A stretch of 64,000 nt of DNA from RGIG3513 sp045658985 (GCA_045658985.1 JAZOWC010000057.1:1-64000), one strand, 5' to 3'; positions 51,702 through 60,388 are shown, counted from the first letter of the stretch. The notes: a model not told the origin generated them from the letters alone. Numbers and translations: made by a program.

Positions 51702-52370
51702 ATGAAAAGAAAAATTAACGTCAAAATGCTCGTTACTCTGGGAATGTTTTGCGCGATAGCATATGCGCTTATGTTCTTCAGCCGTTTTACTCCCGCTATT
51801 GCAGCAGGATTTTTGAAGTATGACCCCAAGGACATTGTTATTGCAATCAGCGGCTTTATCTATGGTCCTGCAGCTGCATTGGCAGTATCTGTTGTTGTTG
51901 CTTTTCTTGAGTTTGTAACCGTAAGCACAACCGGATGGATCGGTATGATTATGAATATTTTGGCATCGGCTGTGTTCGCTTGTACCGCATCTCTCATATA
52001 TAAGAAAAAGCACACGCTCAAAGGAGCGGTGCTTGGTCTTGTGTTTGCATGTGTATTGACAACGGGCATTATGGTGCTTTGGAACTATATTATGACTCCC
52101 ATCTATATGGTATATCCCAGAGCAATGATAGCCAAGATGCTTGTGCCTGTTTTCTTGCCTTTTAATTTTGTTAAGACTGTTGCCAATGCATCTTTCACCA
52201 TCATGCTCTACAAGCCTCTTGTCAATGCGCTGCGTAAAGCTCACCTGATCAATCTTTCAAGCAGTACCGAGCAGAAGACCAGGAACAACAGATTCCTTGT
52301 TTATGCTCTGGCTATCCTTGCAATTTTGAGCTGTGTGCTTATTGTTCTTGTGATTAACGACATTATTTAA
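51702..52370 (+). CDS. ribU: riboflavin ECF transporter substrate-binding subunit RibU
   Basis: 222 residues, about five or six membrane segments. S-component features: MLVTLGMFCAIAYALMFF at the N-terminus, LKYDPKDIVIAISGFIYGP matching the conserved Asp-Pro-Lys-Asp segment of RibU, and PVFLPFNFVKTVANA. Controlled by the FMN riboswitch, which supports riboflavin as substrate. The ATPase/EcfT module is not here. ATG 51702 follows AGGAGGT. Its end overlaps the convergent prmA by 8 bases. Confidence 0.95.
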   Translation: MKRKINVKMLVTLGMFCAIAYALMFFSRFTPAIAAGFLKYDPKDIVIAISGFIYGPAAALAVSVVVAFLEFVTVSTTGWIGMIMNILASAVFACTASLIYKKKHTLKGAVLGLVFACVLTTGIMVLWNYIMTPIYMVYPRAMIAKMLVPVFLPFNFVKTVANASFTIMLYKPLVNALRKAHLINLSSSTEQKTRNNRFLVYALAILAILSCVLIVLVINDII

Positions 52371-53325
52371 ACTCATACATTACCCAACCGGCATCACGGC
52401 GGGTGGCGCACAGCGTCATTCCGCCGTTTTTGTATGCCTCGAGCACCTCATCGGCTCGTGAGTCTATGATACCTGAGATTATAATTCTGCCATCGGGCTT
52501 GAGCCAGTTTTTGAGATAGGGGAGCATGGGCATCAATACGTCTGCTACGATATTGGCAACTATCAGATCAAAAGGAGCTTTTGCGGCGATCGTGCTGCGT
52601 ACGTTCTCATCGGACAGAAGGTCGCCCAGCACAGTCGTCCATTTTTCCTGATCAATATTATTGAGGGCCATATTTTCGGCGGTAGCGGTCATGGCATTTT
52701 CTTCGATATCGCAGGCGATGACATGTTTTGCACCAAATAATAATGTGCAGCACGCAAGTATACCGCTTCCGCATCCGGCATCAAATACATTCTTCCCTTC
52801 GAGATCGAGAGACTGAAAATGCTCGAGGCACATTTTTGTGGTAGCGTGTGATCCGGTGCCAAAGCTGGATGCGGGGTCTATTACCAGTTCTGTTTTGTCG
52901 TGTTCTTCGGTCTGTTCCCAGGAGGGACGGATTATGAGTTTTTCTCCTACAGGGAAGGGCTTGAAATACTGCTTCCAGTTATTTGCCCAATTCTCGTCCT
53001 CGACGATCTCACGCTTTTGCTCAAGCGTGCCGTAGAATCCCGTTTCGTTCTCCTGACGGAGCTCTTCGAGTACTTCATCTACCTGATTGAGTATTTTCAT
53101 ACCGTCATCACTGTTTTCTGTCCAGAAACACACTGTTACAGGTCGGTCGGCATTCTCGAATACTTCTTCGCCTATGTAGTCCCAACGGGGAGAGGGAGCG
53201 GCAATGAGCTCGTCAACGGTTTTGGGGTCGTCGATGACACATGCACCGGTGATGGGGGACAGGCTGTCGGCAATAACGTCAGCGGCATCATGGGTTGTGG
53301 TTATTGTTACTTTGAAATAGTTCAT
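52363..53325 (-). CDS. prmA: ribosomal protein L11 methyltransferase
   Basis: 320 residues. N-terminal substrate-recognition domain and C-terminal SAM-binding domain with DPASSFGTGSHATTKMCLE, motif I VFDAGCGSGILACC and NIVADVLMPMLP, which are diagnostic of PrmA. Trimethylates L11. ATG 53325 on the minus strand follows AGGAAA. Stand-alone gene. Confidence 0.96.
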   Translation of the reverse strand: MNYFKVTITTTHDAADVIADSLSPITGACVIDDPKTVDELIAAPSPRWDYIGEEVFENADRPVTVCFWTENSDDGMKILNQVDEVLEELRQENETGFYGTLEQKREIVEDENWANNWKQYFKPFPVGEKLIIRPSWEQTEEHDKTELVIDPASSFGTGSHATTKMCLEHFQSLDLEGKNVFDAGCGSGILACCTLLFGAKHVIACDIEENAMTATAENMALNNIDQEKWTTVLGDLLSDENVRSTIAAKAPFDLIVANIVADVLMPMLPYLKNWLKPDGRIIISGIIDSRADEVLEAYKNGGMTLCATRRDAGWVMYEFK

Positions 53326-53376
53326 AATTTTTCCTCACAAATGTTTTATAATTAGATTATAGCAGAAAAAATTAGA

Positions 53377-53405
53377 TTGTAAAATACTATTATTAGGTTT
53401 ATAAT
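53377..53405 (+). promoter_or_regulatory. promoter of rsmA
   Basis: TTGTAA (53377-53382), 17-base spacer, TATAAT (53400-53405). Predicted start near 53412, about 80 bases before the rsmA ATG. Confidence 0.65.
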
Positions 53406-53434
53406 GAAATAACAGTAGTTTGTAGTTGTGCGTT

Positions 53435-53477
53435 AACAAAAGCGAGTGGTTTGCATAGCGCTTTTGTTTTTATTTTT
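53435..53477 (+). terminator. terminator in the leader of rsmA
   Basis: Perfect 10-base stem AACAAAAGCG / CGCTTTTGTT, 14-base loop, then TTTATTTTT. It lies between the promoter and the ribosome site GGAGGG of rsmA, with no plus-strand gene immediately upstream to terminate. Confidence 0.7.
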
Positions 53478-53493
53478 GTATATGGAGGGCATA

Positions 53494-54339
53494 ATGAATC
53501 TTTGTGATATTAATACCCTTAAACCCTTGCTCAAACGTCACGGATTTACATTTTCCAAAGGTCTTGGCCAGAACTTTTTGTGCGAGGAGAGCATACCTGT
53601 TGCCATAGCCGAGGGAGCGGGGGTTGACAAGGATACCTGTGTTATTGAGGTCGGCCCCGGCGTAGGTGCTCTGACAAAAGAGCTTCTTGTCCGCGCAGAC
53701 CGTGTTACCGCGATAGAGCTTGACAAGAGGCTTCCCGCGCTGCTGAATGAGACAGTAGGGGATTTTGACAATTTTTCTCTTGTTGAGGGTGATATACTCA
53801 AAGTTAACCTTCCCGAGATATGCAGCGGATTCAACGGCAAAAAGACTGTTGCATGTGCCAATCTTCCGTACTACATCACTACGCCTGCTATCACAGCTTT
53901 GATCGAATGCGGATGTTTTGAGAGCATCACGGTCATGGTGCAGAGAGAGGTTGCCCGCAGAATATGTGCCGGACCTGCAACGTCGGATTACGGAGCTTTT
54001 ACAGTCTATATCAACTATCATGCCGAAGCCTCGGTAGTTACAGAGGTAGACAGAGAATGTTTTATTCCGGCACCGAATGTTGATTCCACCGTCGTAAGGC
54101 TTGATATCCGTAAGACTCCGCCGGTAACCTCTGACAAAAAGGAGCTTTTCAAGCTCGTCAAAGCCGCGTTTGCACAGCGCAGAAAGACTCTTGTCAACTG
54201 CCTCAGCTTTGCATACAAGGACAAAATCGCAAAATCCGAACTTGAGGACATACTTTTGTCTATGGGATTGTCCAAAAATGTACGCGGAGAAGAATTATCA
54301 CTGGCAGAATACGCAGAATTATTAACAAAATTGCCTTAA
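53494..54339 (+). CDS. rsmA: 16S rRNA dimethyladenosine transferase RsmA (KsgA)
   Basis: 281 residues. Dimethylates two adjacent adenosines in helix 45 of 16S rRNA. SAM motif EVGPGVGALTKELL, the catalytic ANLPYYIT motif, MVQREVARR and a C-terminal domain (AFAQRRKTLVNCL). KHGFTFSK-like start and FSKGLGQNFL are typical. ATG 53494 follows GGAGGG; an upstream GTG at 53446 lies in the hairpin and is unlikely. Confidence 0.97.
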   Translation: MNLCDINTLKPLLKRHGFTFSKGLGQNFLCEESIPVAIAEGAGVDKDTCVIEVGPGVGALTKELLVRADRVTAIELDKRLPALLNETVGDFDNFSLVEGDILKVNLPEICSGFNGKKTVACANLPYYITTPAITALIECGCFESITVMVQREVARRICAGPATSDYGAFTVYINYHAEASVVTEVDRECFIPAPNVDSTVVRLDIRKTPPVTSDKKELFKLVKAAFAQRRKTLVNCLSFAYKDKIAKSELEDILLSMGLSKNVRGEELSLAEYAELLTKLP

Positions 54340-54343
54340 GTTG

Positions 54344-54372
54344 TTGAATAATAAAGAACATTGTGTTATTAT
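54344..54372 (+). promoter_or_regulatory. promoter of pckG
   Basis: TTGAAT (54344-54349), 17-base spacer, TATTAT (54367-54372), about 50 bases before the start codon. Confidence 0.7.
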
Positions 54373-54420
54373 TAAGATAAACTCATTATACTGTAATTTC
54401 ATTGAAAGGATGAATAAAAA

Positions 54421-56211
54421 ATGGCATTAACAACCAACAAAGCTGTCCTTGAGTTCGTTGACAAAGCAGTCAAAATCGCATGCCCCGATAAAGTGCTTTG
54501 GATTGACGGAAGCCAGGAGCAGCTGGATGCTCTCTATGCCGAAGCATGCGCAACCGGCGAAATGATCAAGCTCAACGAGGAAAAGCTCCCCGGATGTTAT
54601 TATCATCGTTCTGCTCTGAACGACGTTGCACGTGTTGAAGGCAGAACATTCATTTGTACCAGAGAAGAGAAAGACTGCGGTCCCACCAACAACTGGATGG
54701 AGCCCCAGAAGGCATACAAGATGGCTGAGGAGATCCTCACCGGCTCTATGAAGGGCAGAACCATGTATGTTATTCCTTTCTCCATGGGTCCCATTAAGTC
54801 CAACTTTGCAAAGGCCGGTATCGAAATTACCGACTCCATCTACGTTGTTGTCAGCATGGCAATCATGACCCGTGTAGGCAAGGCTGTTTTGGACAAGCTG
54901 GGCGACGGCACTGACTTTGTTCGCGGCTTCCACGGCAAGTGCGAGCTGGATGACGAGAAGAGATATATCCTCCAGTTCCCCGAGGACAACGCAATCTGGT
55001 CCATCAACTCCGGTTACGGCGGCAACGTTCTGCTGGGCAAGAAGTGCTTCGCTCTGCGTATCGCATCTTTCCAGGGCAAGAACGAAGGCTGGATGGCTGA
55101 GCATATGCTCATTCTGGGCATCGAATATCCCGACGGTAGCATCAAGTATGTTACCGGTGCATTCCCCTCCGCTTGCGGCAAGACCAAGCTGGCTATGCTG
55201 ATTCCTCCCAAGTACTACTCTGACAAGGGTTACAAGGTATGGACTGTCGGCGACGATATCGCATGGATCAGAATCGGTGCAGACGGCAGACTCTATGCTG
55301 TTAACCCCGAGAAGGGCTTCTTCGGCGTTGCTCCCGGTACCAGCGTAAAGTCCAACTTCAACGCTCTGGAATCCACCAAGAAGAACTCCATCTTCACTAA
55401 CGTTGTATACAATCCCAACGACGGTACAGTGTGGTGGGAAGGCATGGACAAGAATCCTCCCACAAACGCACTCAACTGGAAGGGCGAGCCCTGGGATCCC
55501 TCCAAGGGCGAGAAGGGTGCTCATCCCAACTCCCGCTTCACTGCTCCCGCTGAGAACTGCCCCTGCATCTCCAAGTTCTGGGAAGATCCCGACGGTGTAC
55601 CTCTCTCTGCAATAATCTTTGGCGGCAGACGTGCAAAGACTGCTCCTCTGGTTTATCAGGCAAGAGACTGGAATCACGGTGTATTCGTTGGCTCCATCAT
55701 GGCATCTGAGACCACCGCTGCAGCAGCAGGTGCTGTTGGTGTTGTTCGCCGCGATCCTATGGCTATGCGTCCCTTCATCGGCTATCATGTAGGCGACTAC
55801 TTCCAGCACTGGATCGATATGGGCAAGAAGATCACCAACAAGCCTCTGATCTTTAATGTTAACTGGTTCCGCCTTGATGAAGAAGGTCACTTCATGTGGC
55901 CCGGCTTCGGTGATAACTTCCGTGTTCTCGAGTGGATCATCAAGCGCTGCGAAGGCAAGGTTGATGCTCGCGAGACCGAGATCGGCTTTATGCCCTATGC
56001 TGAGGACATCAACCTCGAGGGACTGGATTACACCATCTGCGAAGGCAAGAAGTTTGACAAGGCTGCTCTTGAGTCCATCCTGACCGTTGACAAGGAAGCT
56101 TGGAGACAGGATGTTGAGAGCATTGCTGACTTCTATGCAACAGTTGGCGACAGACTGCCCAAGGAGCTTGCTGACGAGCTTGAGACACTCAAGAAGAACA
56201 TCGCTGAATAA
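54421..56211 (+). CDS. pckG: phosphoenolpyruvate carboxykinase (GTP)
   Basis: 596 residues, the normal length of the GTP enzyme (the ATP type is shorter and differs in sequence). The nucleotide-binding loop is TGAFPSACGKTKLAML near residues 245-260; PEKGFFGVAPGT, NHGVFVGSIMASETTAAA and FNVNWFRLDEEG follow as in PckG. Interconverts oxaloacetate and PEP; in fermenters it often runs toward oxaloacetate. ATG 54421 follows GAAAGGA. Strong codon bias suggests high expression. Confidence 0.98.
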   Translation: MALTTNKAVLEFVDKAVKIACPDKVLWIDGSQEQLDALYAEACATGEMIKLNEEKLPGCYYHRSALNDVARVEGRTFICTREEKDCGPTNNWMEPQKAYKMAEEILTGSMKGRTMYVIPFSMGPIKSNFAKAGIEITDSIYVVVSMAIMTRVGKAVLDKLGDGTDFVRGFHGKCELDDEKRYILQFPEDNAIWSINSGYGGNVLLGKKCFALRIASFQGKNEGWMAEHMLILGIEYPDGSIKYVTGAFPSACGKTKLAMLIPPKYYSDKGYKVWTVGDDIAWIRIGADGRLYAVNPEKGFFGVAPGTSVKSNFNALESTKKNSIFTNVVYNPNDGTVWWEGMDKNPPTNALNWKGEPWDPSKGEKGAHPNSRFTAPAENCPCISKFWEDPDGVPLSAIIFGGRRAKTAPLVYQARDWNHGVFVGSIMASETTAAAAGAVGVVRRDPMAMRPFIGYHVGDYFQHWIDMGKKITNKPLIFNVNWFRLDEEGHFMWPGFGDNFRVLEWIIKRCEGKVDARETEIGFMPYAEDINLEGLDYTICEGKKFDKAALESILTVDKEAWRQDVESIADFYATVGDRLPKELADELETLKKNIAE

Positions 56212-56486
56212 TGCCTGAGCTTTTAGCTGCTTGTCTGTGTGCCGTAAATATACTTTAATTTGTTATTTGCGGCTTGGATAAGCACTATGCAAGAACAGGG
56301 CATCGCAGAATACCCGAGAGGACACTGCTTATGTCAGCCTTTCTGTTTGGCAGCTTTGGTATGCTGAGCGGAATGCTGGTGTTCAGACACAAAACTTTAC
56401 ATTGGAAGTTTATTGTTCCGGTGCCGATATTCTGTATAATCCATGCGTGTGTTGTTATTCTTGCTTTCAAGTACAATTTGATATAA
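56211..56486 (+). pseudogene. DUF1294 membrane protein with an in-frame stop
   Basis: Reading from ATG 56211 (which shares its A with the pckG stop) gives about 15 hydrophobic residues ending VNIL. An in-frame TAA follows (56256-56258). The same frame then continues FVICGLDKHYAR, RIPERTLL, FGMLSGMLVFRHKT to a normal end at 56486. These are the DUF1294 family landmarks (G-DK--A, RIPE, FRHKT) in correct order. One base change would restore an 91-codon gene. A shortened product could start at TTG 56274 but would lack the first membrane helix. Confidence 0.65.
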
Positions 56487-56488
56487 TG

Positions 56489-56520
56489 AAACTGCTCTCA
56501 CTTTTGTGAGAGCAGTTTTT
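56489..56520 (+). terminator. terminator after pckG/DUF1294
   Basis: Perfect 13-base stem AAACTGCTCTCAC / GTGAGAGCAGTTT, loop TTTT, then T to 56520. Confidence 0.9.
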
Positions 56521-56522
56521 GC

Positions 56523-56555
56523 AAAAAAAACCCTCCTCAGTCATCCTGAGGAGGG
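56523..56555 (-). terminator. terminator after the phosphofructokinase gene
   Basis: Perfect 10-base stem CCCTCCTCAG / CTGAGGAGGG with 5-base loop; on the minus strand it is followed by eight T. Confidence 0.9.
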
Positions 56556-56562
56556 ACAAATC

Positions 56563-57807
56563 TTATTTTGCAAGAATCTTTTTGAGTTTTGCAAATCTGG
56601 GTATACCGTTCTCCCACTTGATTTCGGGCTCACCCTCAATAAGGGGGAGTACGTAATTAAAGAACGCCGAGGAGATGCCGTTGCCCTCCGCGGTGATCCA
56701 CTCCAGGGGGAATTTCTTTTCTGCATTGGCAACTACGTCCAGATTAAGAAGTATGGGCTTGACACGGTAGCCGTCACAGTCAGAAATACGCTCGATAGCC
56801 ACCATTTTGTCGGTGACACCGCTTATTGCAGCCTTGGCAGCCTCACAGCCCATCATGTATGCCTCTTCGATATCTGTGCGGGATCCGCAGTGTGCGCCGC
56901 AACGCTGCAGCAGTGACAACTCTATGCCGCGTACTTTTGCGCCTGTATGCTCTTTGACGAGGCTTGCAAGATAGGATGCTACGCCACCCATCTGCTTGTG
57001 GCCGAAGGAGTCGACCGCGCTTGCGCTTGCTGTAGCGTATTCTGCAATAAACTTGCCGTCCTTATCCTTGATACCTTCGGATACTACTACAAAGCAGTTC
57101 TTGGTGGAGTCGTATCTTTCTTTTACATCTGCAAGGAACTTGTCTATATCAAAGGGAACCTCAGGCAGATAAATAAAATCAGGTGCGGTGCCATGGAGCG
57201 CGGGGATAGCGGATGCAGCGGTGAGCCAGCCTGCGTTTCTGCCCATGCACTCAAGTACGAGAATCGAGCCTGTATCATATACGTGAGCATCACGGTAGAG
57301 CTCTGCGGTTGTGGTTGCTATGTATTTTGCAGCGCTGCCGAATCCGGGGCAATGGTCAATGCCGTACAGATCGTTGTCTATGGTCTTGGGGACGCCGATA
57401 ACACGGCATTCATAACCCTGAGAGAGCAGATATTTGGATACCTTGTTGCAGGTGTCCATGGAGTCGTTGCCGCCGTTGTAGAAGAAGTATCTGACATCGT
57501 ACTTCTTGAAAATCTCAAGTATACGCTTGTAGTCGGTATCGTCCTTGGCAGCATCTTTCAGCTTATAGCGGCAGGAGCCCAGAGCAGAGGAGGGAGTGTT
57601 GAGAAGATATTTGAGTTCTTCGGGATCTTCAAGACCTATATCAAAAAGTTCGTCATTGAGAATACCCTTTATACCGTAAGATGCACCAAGAACTCTTGTG
57701 ATGCAATCGGATTCCAAAGCTGTCTTGAAAACACCGTAAGCACTGGAGTTGATAACCGAGGTAGGACCGCCGGACTGGCCAAATATACATGCGCCTCTGA
57801 GCTGCAT
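56563..57807 (-). CDS. pfp: 6-phosphofructokinase, probably pyrophosphate-dependent
   Basis: 414 residues. Phosphorylates fructose-6-P. Two positions that separate PPi- from ATP-dependent enzymes point to PPi: YNGGNDSMDT (Asp where ATP enzymes have Gly) and PKTIDNDLYG (Lys where ATP enzymes have Gly). GQSGGPTSVINSS opens the protein and GFGSAAKYIA and MGRNAGWL follow in family order. Using PPi makes the step reversible and saves ATP. Its promoter is divergent from the aldolase promoter. Confidence 0.92.
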   Translation of the reverse strand: MQLRGACIFGQSGGPTSVINSSAYGVFKTALESDCITRVLGASYGIKGILNDELFDIGLEDPEELKYLLNTPSSALGSCRYKLKDAAKDDTDYKRILEIFKKYDVRYFFYNGGNDSMDTCNKVSKYLLSQGYECRVIGVPKTIDNDLYGIDHCPGFGSAAKYIATTTAELYRDAHVYDTGSILVLECMGRNAGWLTAASAIPALHGTAPDFIYLPEVPFDIDKFLADVKERYDSTKNCFVVVSEGIKDKDGKFIAEYATASASAVDSFGHKQMGGVASYLASLVKEHTGAKVRGIELSLLQRCGAHCGSRTDIEEAYMMGCEAAKAAISGVTDKMVAIERISDCDGYRVKPILLNLDVVANAEKKFPLEWITAEGNGISSAFFNYVLPLIEGEPEIKWENGIPRFAKLKKILAK

Positions 57808-57844
57808 AGAAAATACCGCCTTTCAAAACAATAATATTATAGTA

Positions 57845-57873
57845 ATTCTATCATATAGCAAAAAGAAAATCAA
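57845..57873 (-). promoter_or_regulatory. promoter of pfp
   Basis: Minus strand TTGATT (57873-57868), 17-base spacer, TAGAAT (57850-57845). Confidence 0.75.
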
Positions 57874-57884
57874 CGGCGTTAAAC

Positions 57885-57913
57885 TTGATTATTGGTATTT
57901 TATGTGATAGTAT
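57885..57913 (+). promoter_or_regulatory. promoter of the aldolase gene
   Basis: TTGATT (57885-57890), 17-base spacer, TAGTAT (57908-57913). Its -35 is 11 bases from that of the divergent pfp promoter, and the two have the same -35 hexamer. Confidence 0.7.
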
Positions 57914-57950
57914 ATATACATGAAACAATATTGTTTTGGAGGGTAAATAT

Positions 57951-58886
57951 ATGCCATTGGTAACAACCAAAGAAATGTTTGAAAAAGCCTACAAGGGCGG
58001 ATATGCAATCGGTGCATTCAATGTCAATAATATGGAAATAATTCAGGGCATCACCGAAGCTGCCAAAGAAGAAAAATCTCCCGTCATTCTGCAGGTTTCG
58101 GCAGGCGCACGCAAGTATGCAAAGCACGTATATCTGCTCAAGCTGGTTGAGGCAGCAGTTGCCGATACAGATATACCCATGGCACTCCATCTTGACCACG
58201 GTGAGAGCTTTGAGATATGCAAGGATTGCATTGACGGCGGTTTTACATCGGTTATGATCGATGGCTCAAAGTACAGCTTCGAGGAGAATATCGAGATCAC
58301 ACGCAAGGTCGTTGAATATGCCCATTCCAGAGGCGTTGTCGTAGAGGGTGAGCTTGGAAAGCTTGCAGGTATTGAGGATGCTGTTAACGTATCCGAAGCC
58401 GATGCTCAGTTCACAAACCCTGCTGAGGTAGAGGAGTTTGTTACCCGTACCGGCGTCGACTCTTTGGCCATTGCTATCGGTACAAGCCACGGTGCATTCA
58501 AGTTCAAGCCCGGTCAGAAGCCTCAGCTCAGATTTGACATCCTTGAGCAGATTCAGCAGCGCCTGCCCAATTTCCCCATTGTTCTGCATGGTGCATCCTC
58601 TGTGCCTCAGGAGTTCGTCAAGATGGTCAATGAGTACGGCGGAAAGATGCCTGATGCTATCGGTATCCCCGAGGAGATGCTTAGAGAAGCTGCAAAGATG
58701 GCAGTCTGCAAGATCAACATCGATTCCGATCTGCGCCTTGGCATGACTGCATCCGTGCGCAAGCATCTTATTGAGAATCCTGACCATTTTGATCCCAGAC
58801 AGTATCTGGCAGATGGCAGAACCGCTCTCCGCGAGATGGTACGTCACAAGATCAGAGACGTTCTTGGCTCCAGCAACACTATCTGA
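57951..58886 (+). CDS. fba: class II fructose-1,6-bisphosphate aldolase
   Basis: 311 residues. Zn-dependent cleavage of fructose-1,6-bisP. YAIGAFNVNNMEI near the N-terminus, the zinc/catalytic HLDHGESFE (Asp and His near residues 80-83), the second zinc histidine in AIGTSHGAFK, and HGASSVPQEFV with the third. Tagatose-bisphosphate aldolases share these motifs, but the glycolytic partner next door favours Fba. ATG 57951 follows TTGGAGGG; TTG 57936 would begin inside that site. Confidence 0.95.
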   Translation: MPLVTTKEMFEKAYKGGYAIGAFNVNNMEIIQGITEAAKEEKSPVILQVSAGARKYAKHVYLLKLVEAAVADTDIPMALHLDHGESFEICKDCIDGGFTSVMIDGSKYSFEENIEITRKVVEYAHSRGVVVEGELGKLAGIEDAVNVSEADAQFTNPAEVEEFVTRTGVDSLAIAIGTSHGAFKFKPGQKPQLRFDILEQIQQRLPNFPIVLHGASSVPQEFVKMVNEYGGKMPDAIGIPEEMLREAAKMAVCKINIDSDLRLGMTASVRKHLIENPDHFDPRQYLADGRTALREMVRHKIRDVLGSSNTI

Positions 58887-58905
58887 ATATAGTTTATTGA
58901 ATATT

Positions 58906-58936
58906 CGGCCTGCGGTATACACCGCGGGCCGTTTTT
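58906..58936 (+). terminator. terminator after fba
   Basis: GC-rich 11-base stem CGGCCTGCGGT / ACCGCGGGCCG with one G-U, 4-base loop, five T. Confidence 0.9.
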
Positions 58937-58940
58937 GTTT

Positions 58941-58969
58941 GCATATTTTTGCCTGTATTGCAATAGAAT
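58941..58969 (+). promoter_or_regulatory. candidate sigma-E promoter of the spoIIIA operon
   Basis: GCATATT (58941-58947) matches the -35 pattern KMATATT fully. After a 14-base spacer, AATAGAAT (58962-58969) matches CATACAAT at six of eight positions. Predicted start is near 58976, at the ribosome site, so the leader would be very short. spoIIIA is a known sigma-E operon. Confidence 0.55.
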
Positions 58970-58989
58970 GTTTGCAGGAGGACAGGAAT

Positions 58990-59973
58990 ATGAGAAGTGA
59001 TTTTTCAAAAGCTTTTTTGTCTGCGACCGCATATTTGCCTGACAAGCTCTGGCGTGCGGCATTCTCTCTTACGCCGGACCAAAGAGCGGAATGCGAAGAA
59101 ATACGTATCAGAACCGGCAGATCACCCAAAGCACTCGTTGGAGGCAGATATATCAGCCTGACGTATAACGGTGAGCTGCTTGAGGTATCTTCTGATGATA
59201 TCAGCGAGATAGTAACGAGAGCGACGGGCAGGTCTGTGCATACATACTCGGGTCAGATTAACTCAGGATTTGTTACGACTCCGGAGGGACACAGAATCGG
59301 CCTTGTCGGAGAGGTTAATGCATCGGGTGATGATGTGCATTCGGTGAGGAATATAGCCTGCGTAAATATCAGGATCGCCAAGCCTTGTGTCAGGCTTGCA
59401 GATGGTATAATTCCGGCTTTGTACAAGAACGGTTTTGAAAGCACTCTTATAATATCACCTCCGGGTGCTGGCAAAACTACTCTGCTTAGGGATATGACGA
59501 GATTGCTGTCATTTCGGTACAGTACTTCAATAGTGGACGAGCGTTATGAGATAGCAGGCAACAGAGCGGGACGTGGGTGTTTTGATGTGGGTGATTGTGA
59601 TGTGTTGTCGGGAGCAGGCAAATCGTCATCTATCGAGACCCTCATCAGAGCCATGTCTCCTCAGATAATTGCTCTTGATGAGATAACTCAGGAAAACGAC
59701 GTGGAAACCATATGTCGATGCGGGTATTGCGGATGTCGGTATCTGGCCACTGCCCATGCATCCGATCCGGAAGAGCTCAACAGACGTCCTATATACAAGC
59801 GGCTTATGGAAAGTGAAGTTTTTGGCGTCATTATTTTTATCAAAAACCACGAAGGTAAACGGCAGTATTCTGCCTATGTTAAGGAGTCTGCGTACAATGC
59901 TGAAGATAATGGGAATATTGCTGATAGTGGCATCATGCTCGGCAATCGGTTTTTTGCAAAGCAGGAGCTATAG
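58990..59973 (+). CDS. spoIIIAA: stage III sporulation protein AA
   Basis: 327 residues. Secretion-type AAA+ ATPase of the mother-cell part of the feeding-tube (SpoIIIA-SpoIIQ) channel. N-terminal domain with EEIRIRTGRSPK; Walker A SPPGAGKTTLLRD near residue 158; Walker B IIALDEITQEND; TAHASDPEEL near the end. ATG 58990 follows AGGAGG; a long in-frame extension back to 58771 overlaps fba and its terminator and is not credible. Confidence 0.96.
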   Translation: MRSDFSKAFLSATAYLPDKLWRAAFSLTPDQRAECEEIRIRTGRSPKALVGGRYISLTYNGELLEVSSDDISEIVTRATGRSVHTYSGQINSGFVTTPEGHRIGLVGEVNASGDDVHSVRNIACVNIRIAKPCVRLADGIIPALYKNGFESTLIISPPGAGKTTLLRDMTRLLSFRYSTSIVDERYEIAGNRAGRGCFDVGDCDVLSGAGKSSSIETLIRAMSPQIIALDEITQENDVETICRCGYCGCRYLATAHASDPEELNRRPIYKRLMESEVFGVIIFIKNHEGKRQYSAYVKESAYNAEDNGNIADSGIMLGNRFFAKQEL

Positions 59974-60379
59974 GCAGAGGTCGGATGGAATCAGAAGTTT
60001 TATAGATGCTTTCCGTATAGCCAAAGCTGAAATAGTGTTCAAAAATACACCGGTATACGATGTGTTTGGGGTGCTTGAACAGCAGGCAACGGGCACGGCA
60101 AAAAGCTTTTTTTCGTACATAAAGTCGGATGACAGCCTATCTGCTGCGGGTATATTAAAACACGCCAACCTGAAGGAGCAGGATAGAGGGGAGATAGATA
60201 CTTTTCTATCTGTGCTTGGAAGATATGACAGCACAAATCAGGCAGAAATGATAGACAAAACTATATTGCGTCTCGAAGAATTGCATAAGCAGGCCGATAA
60301 CGAACTGGCCAAAAACGGCAGAATAAGCAGCGCTTTGGGATTAACCTGCGGAATAGTAATAGCAATACTGTTGCTTTGA
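59897..60379 (+). CDS. spoIIIAB: stage III sporulation protein AB
   Basis: 160 residues: an N-terminal membrane helix (MGILLIVASCSAIGF), a cytoplasmic helical domain resembling type II secretion GspF-like parts, and a C-terminal hydrophobic segment. It overlaps spoIIIAA by 77 bases. ATG 59897 has AAGGAG at 59881-59886; earlier in-frame starts lie deep inside spoIIIAA. Confidence 0.93.
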   Translation: MLKIMGILLIVASCSAIGFLQSRSYRQRSDGIRSFIDAFRIAKAEIVFKNTPVYDVFGVLEQQATGTAKSFFSYIKSDDSLSAAGILKHANLKEQDRGEIDTFLSVLGRYDSTNQAEMIDKTILRLEELHKQADNELAKNGRISSALGLTCGIVIAILLL

Positions 60380-60388
60380 GGTAGAGTA

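Noticed and set aside
53426..53458. Leader peptide before rsmA
   Set aside because: Ten codons from a TTG without a ribosome site; kept only as a remark in the leader finding.
54427..55890. Open frame of 487 codons opposite pckG
   Set aside because: Antisense shadow of a highly biased gene; composition is Cys/His/Leu-rich noise.
58771..58989. Long N-terminal extension of SpoIIIAA
   Set aside because: It would overlap the end of fba and a GC-rich terminator; ATG 58990 with AGGAGG is the natural start.
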